From the NCBI GenBank assembly GCA_035633255.1, contig DASQFD010000077.1, positions 1 to 9,573 on the forward strand: DNA of 9,573 nt, read 5' to 3'. This DNA comes from DASQFD01 sp035633255. GTDB lineage: Bacteria; Actinomycetota; Actinomycetes; Actinomycetales; Dermatophilaceae. Position 1 is the stretch's first letter. Each line of letters opens with the position of its first letter. Positions 7,171 to 9,573 of this stretch are shown here, piece by piece. The notes below the pieces were generated by a model. That model had not been told where the DNA came from and ran no database searches. It worked only from the letters and a program-made list of their open reading frames with translations. Position numbers and translations under genes: made by a program.

Positions 7171-7219
7171 CGACCTCTCCGACGCCGCGGTCGCCATCCG
7201 GTCACGCTCACGCCGTGGT

Positions 7220-7271
7220 GGCCACCCGGCATACCCATTGCTTCTCGTCCGAGGAGGTATGCCGGGTGGCC
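7220..7271. repeat. Perfect 16-bp inverted repeat, 20-nt spacer
   Basis: Arms GGCCACCCGGCATACC (7220-7235) and GGTATGCCGGGTGGCC (7256-7271) pair without mismatch. On the minus strand it starts 11 nt after the stop codon of the VWA gene, so a hairpin terminator or 3'-end stabiliser for that mRNA is the simplest reading. No T-run follows it in either direction. The inner part contains the same GGTATGCC word as the repeats at 3246-3277 and 1522-1529, so it could also be a mobile or protein-bound repeat. Confidence 0.6.
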
Positions 7272-7281
7272 CGGTCCGCGG

Positions 7282-9057
7282 CTACGGCGCCCGGTGCGGG
7301 CGGACGGCGCGGCTGGTGATGCTGGGCGCCTGGCCCTCACCGCGGCCCGAGACGGTGTGCGTCACAGTCACGTCGACCCGGCCCGTGGTCACGACGTCGA
7401 GCACTCCGACCAGGCCGTCGACCTTGCCGACCGCCTCCTCGAGGGCGCAGCAGTCGTCCAGGGTGGCCTCACCCGGGCCCAGCACGATCCGGGCGAAGGG
7501 CTTGGCCGGCACGGTCTCCGGCTCCCGGCCAATGACCTTCCCATCGACGACGAGCGGCGCGAGGCGCTTCTCGACGACGACCGGGCAGGTCGTGGGGTTG
7601 TAGATGGTCACCAGGGTCGAGTAGTGCCCCGGCTCGACGGTGGTGCAGCCACGGTCATGGTCCTCGCGCCGCTGGTCGCCGCACAGCACCTGCACCACGT
7701 GGTGCAGGCGGCACGCCGGCACGGTGACCCGCACGGGTTTGGCGGCCACGACGACCCCGTCGGCCACGACGTCGATGCTGCCGGTGAACACCTGCTCCTT
7801 GTCCGCGCAGGCGCGGGTGCCCCGCCAGCCCAGCTCGAACGTGAGGACGTGCTCGGTGTCGCCGGGCAGCGGCCCGTAGCCCCCCGCGGGCGTGAGCGAG
7901 GTGACGAACTCCGCCGTCCCGCCGGTGGCCTCGAGGTGGACATTGCCGGTCGAGGTGACCGCGGCGGCGATGAGCGCGGAGAGCTCGGCGACGATGTCAC
8001 CCACGACCACGCCGCTGGTGTAGCTGCCGCCGGTCGCGGCGGTGATGCGGCTCGCCTGGCCGGGGGTCCCTGCAGGAGTGCAGGCACCGTAGTCGCCGGC
8101 GTCGAGGTTCGGGTCCCCATCCAGGTCCCCGCCCGCTCCGGTGTCGGTGCCGGCAGCGACCACGGTGACGCGGGCCGCCACTAGGGAGGCCGTGACGGTG
8201 GCCTCGGTGAGGTCGGAGCCGAGACCGCTCAGCGACGCGCAGACCGGGTCGTGCCCCGGGGCGTCACCGAACCAGACGATGATCCGCTTGGAGTCCGCGC
8301 GCCAGCCGATGCCCGGGTCGTTGGCCAGCCGGTCGAGCGCGTAGAGCTGGCCCTCGGAGGTGTCGGCACCCTCGTCGGCGACCCAGGCGCCGATCGCGGT
8401 GTCCGCGTCGGCGGTGGTCGTCGTGGGGGTCAGCTGGTGGGTGAAGGCGTAGGAGTTGTGCGCGCCGCCGTCGACCGGGAAGTCGCGGTAGTTCCCAACG
8501 CCCCAGGCGACGTCGAACCCGGTGAGGGCCGGGTCGTTGAGGATGCCGCTGGCACCCGCCGCGACGGCCGCGAGCACGCCGGTCATGCTCCCCGTGGTGT
8601 CGGCGAGGAGGTAGACGTCGGCCTTCGGCGCCGTCCCGTTCGGCGGGACGGTGACCGTGATCCTCTCCTGCGCCTCCTCGCAGCGGGAGAGCGTCCAGTC
8701 GTTGCGCTTCGGCTCCACGGTCACCGCCGGCAGGTCACGGGGCGGCCGGTCGAACGGCGGGCGGTCGAACGGCGGGCGGTCGAACGGCGGGCCACCGAGG
8801 GGGTCGCGGCCGAAGGGGTCGCGACCGGCCGCGGCGACGACGGCGGCGAGGTCGATGAGCGTGCCGTCCTCCGACACGACGGCCGCCCGGGTCAGGTTGG
8901 GCCGGTCGGTCGGGCTGGCCGTCACGGCGCGCAGCTCACCCAGCCCGGGCACCACGGTGGTGGTGACGTCGCGGACGACGACACGGTCGGCGCCCAGGAG
9001 CTCGGCGAGGTGTGCGGTGACCTCCTCGGGCACGTCGAAGATCGGCTTGTCGCTCAT
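7282..9057 (-). CDS. VWA-domain protein with FDRPP repeat and Cys-rich C-terminal domain
   Basis: A 591-aa protein. Residues 1-80 are a small N-terminal region (EEVTAHLAELLGADRVVVRD). Residues 80-110 are a low-complexity linker with GRDP and PPFDR repeats. Residues 148-345 form a von Willebrand A domain with the metal-ion site intact: DTTGS at 153-157, Thr233 in ADTSEG, and Asp265 in WFGDAPGHD. Residues 350-440 look like a beta-sandwich (VHLEATGGTAEFVTSL). The C-terminal 440-575 region is rich in Cys and His (ACRLHHVVQVLCGDQ, a later DDCC) and recalls a conserved stand-alone bacterial domain with motifs such as CG.Q, YNP and ATLDDCC; I cannot name it. There is no signal peptide or membrane segment, which is odd given 11 Cys-like positions more usual outside the cell. 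ATG at 9057 follows a GGGGGG purine run 5 nt upstream. VWA domains bind protein partners; this one's partner is unknown. Confidence 0.82.
   Translation of the reverse strand: MSDKPIFDVPEEVTAHLAELLGADRVVVRDVTTTVVPGLGELRAVTASPTDRPNLTRAAVVSEDGTLIDLAAVVAAAGRDPFGRDPLGGPPFDRPPFDRPPFDRPPRDLPAVTVEPKRNDWTLSRCEEAQERITVTVPPNGTAPKADVYLLADTTGSMTGVLAAVAAGASGILNDPALTGFDVAWGVGNYRDFPVDGGAHNSYAFTHQLTPTTTTADADTAIGAWVADEGADTSEGQLYALDRLANDPGIGWRADSKRIIVWFGDAPGHDPVCASLSGLGSDLTEATVTASLVAARVTVVAAGTDTGAGGDLDGDPNLDAGDYGACTPAGTPGQASRITAATGGSYTSGVVVGDIVAELSALIAAAVTSTGNVHLEATGGTAEFVTSLTPAGGYGPLPGDTEHVLTFELGWRGTRACADKEQVFTGSIDVVADGVVVAAKPVRVTVPACRLHHVVQVLCGDQRREDHDRGCTTVEPGHYSTLVTIYNPTTCPVVVEKRLAPLVVDGKVIGREPETVPAKPFARIVLGPGEATLDDCCALEEAVGKVDGLVGVLDVVTTGRVDVTVTHTVSGRGEGQAPSITSRAVRPHRAP
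8747..8791 (-). repeat. Three perfect 15-bp tandem repeats encoding FDRPP
   Basis: The unit CGGTCGAACGGCGGG (plus strand) occurs three times without mismatch at 8747-8761, 8762-8776 and 8777-8791. Weaker relatives lie on both sides (GRDPF, GRDPLGG, PPRDL in the protein). The 15-bp unit keeps the frame of the VWA gene, so copy number can change without breaking it. Confidence 0.9.
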
Positions 9058-9168
9058 GGTTTCCCCCCATCACTGCCGGGTGGCCGTCTGCCGACCCGGT
9101 CGGGAGTGAGGAGCGCGGGCGGTGCGGTGGTGATACCCGCATTGCCTTCGGGTCGAGCGTCCCCCACC

Positions 9169-9174
9169 TAGACT
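9169..9174 (+). promoter_or_regulatory. -10 box TAGACT of leaderless gatC
   Basis: TAGACT fits the TANNNT consensus and ends 7 nt before the gatC ATG at 9182, with no Shine-Dalgarno sequence in between. Transcription would start at the start codon or one base from it. A weak -35 candidate TTCGGG (9147-9152) sits 16 nt upstream. Confidence 0.6.
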
Positions 9175-9181
9175 GACCGGC

Positions 9182-9478
9182 ATGCCCGAGCTCACCCGCG
9201 CCGACGTCGCGCACCTTTCCGGTCTGGCGCGCATCGACCTCTCCGAGGGCGAGCTGGACCGGATGGTCGGGGAGCTGGGGGTCATCCTGGAGTCCGTGGC
9301 GACCGTGCAGCAGGCGCCGATCGGCGACGTCGAGCCGATGTCGCACCCCATGCCCCTGGTCAACGTCACCCGCCCCGACGAGGTCCGGCCGTCACTGACC
9401 GCCGAGGAGGCGCTCGCGGGAGCCCCGGAGAGAGAGCTGCAGCGCTTCTCCGTGCCGCGGATCCTCGACGAGGACTGA
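9182..9478 (+). CDS. gatC: Asp/Glu-tRNA amidotransferase subunit C
   Basis: A 98-aa protein, the usual GatC length. GatC holds together GatA and GatB in the complex that converts Glu-tRNA(Gln) to Gln-tRNA(Gln) and Asp-tRNA(Asn) to Asn-tRNA(Asn). Family features are the N-terminal VAHLSGLARIDLSEGELD helix, the middle region DVEPMSHPMPLVNVTRPDE and the C-terminal FSVPRIL. It appears leaderless. A GTG begins 4 nt after its stop, consistent with the standard gatCAB operon. It is divergent from the VWA gene, with about 124 nt between the two starts. Confidence 0.95.
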   Translation: MPELTRADVAHLSGLARIDLSEGELDRMVGELGVILESVATVQQAPIGDVEPMSHPMPLVNVTRPDEVRPSLTAEEALAGAPERELQRFSVPRILDED

Positions 9479-9482
9479 GCGC

Positions 9483-9573
9483 GTGACCACAGCCCCGCCA
9501 GCCGCCGGCCGAGCCGCCGCCGGAGCCGCCGCCGGAGCCGCCGGCCGAGCCGCCGCCGGAGCCGCCGGCCGAG
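9483..9573 (+). CDS. gatA: Probable start of gatA (amidotransferase subunit A), cut by window edge
   Basis: The GTG at 9483 lies 4 nt after gatC, where gatA normally starts, and reads VTTAPPAAGRAAAGAAAGAA before a continuing Ala/Gly/Arg repeat. The 30 codons present contain none of the amidase signature, so the identification rests on operon position alone. The low-complexity N-terminus is unlike the usual GatA N-terminus (LSAAEMAD-type). Alternative frames read Pro-Glu or Arg-Ser repeats. The real start may lie downstream of the window. Confidence 0.45.
   Translation, partial: MTTAPPAAGRAAAGAAAGAAGRAAAGAAGR
9500..9573 (+). repeat. 12-bp tandem repeat GAGCCGCCG(CCG/GCC), running off the window
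   Basis: A partial unit at 9500-9510 is followed by five full 12-bp units (9511-9570) and the start of a sixth at 9571. The units end in CCG, CCG, GCC, CCG, GCC. Twelve bases are four codons, so in the GTG frame each unit encodes AAAG or AAGR. No base departs from these two unit types. Confidence 0.9.

Noticed and set aside
9134..9154. Inverted ACCCG/CGGGT arms between the VWA gene and gatC
   Set aside because: Only 5-bp GC-rich arms with a 9-nt spacer; not above chance.
1..9573. CRISPR array, tRNA or rRNA genes, insertion sequence or transposase
   Set aside because: No spaced identical repeats, cloverleaf pattern, rRNA sequence or transposase-like protein was seen by eye on either strand.

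Overview
The window looks like chromosomal DNA of a high-GC actinobacterium. GC is very high throughout, codons strongly favour G or C in the third position, and several genes seem to lack a Shine-Dalgarno site and to have a -10-like hexamer 6-7 nt before the start codon, as in leaderless actinobacterial transcripts. The LigA and spore-photoproduct-lyase-like sequences would fit Micrococcales (Intrasporangiaceae-like), but that placement is inference.

Layout: a long-chain acyl-CoA ligase (fadD-like, minus strand) runs off the left edge. Upstream of it lies a non-coding stretch of about 290 nt with three near-identical 12-bp palindromes, likely sites for one repressor. Next come a broken vapC remnant (minus) and a radical-SAM protein of the spore photoproduct lyase family (minus). 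That gene is divergent from a small DinB/DUF664-type protein (plus); an inverted repeat of GGTATGCC half-sites lies between them. NAD-dependent DNA ligase ligA (plus) follows.

Between ligA and gatC there is an accessory block: an intact VapBC toxin-antitoxin operon with a perfect palindromic operator, a badly decayed minus-strand gene (perhaps a cyclase-family fragment) with at least three apparent frame changes, a perfect 16-bp inverted repeat, and a 591-aa VWA-domain protein (minus) with an FDRPP tandem repeat. gatC (plus, apparently leaderless) follows, with the probable start of gatA at the right edge inside a 12-bp tandem repeat that continues past the window. In many actinobacteria ligA and gatCAB are close together, so the 3.1 kb between them looks like inserted accessory DNA (inference from general knowledge of gene order).

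The core genes serve DNA joining, transamidation of misacylated tRNA and fatty acid activation. Spl and the DinB-like protein may share a control region. I see no complete multi-gene system that is clearly new. The best candidates for new biology are the recurring GGTATGCC element, the three-site operator array before fadD, and the VWA protein with its unusual C-terminal Cys-rich domain.
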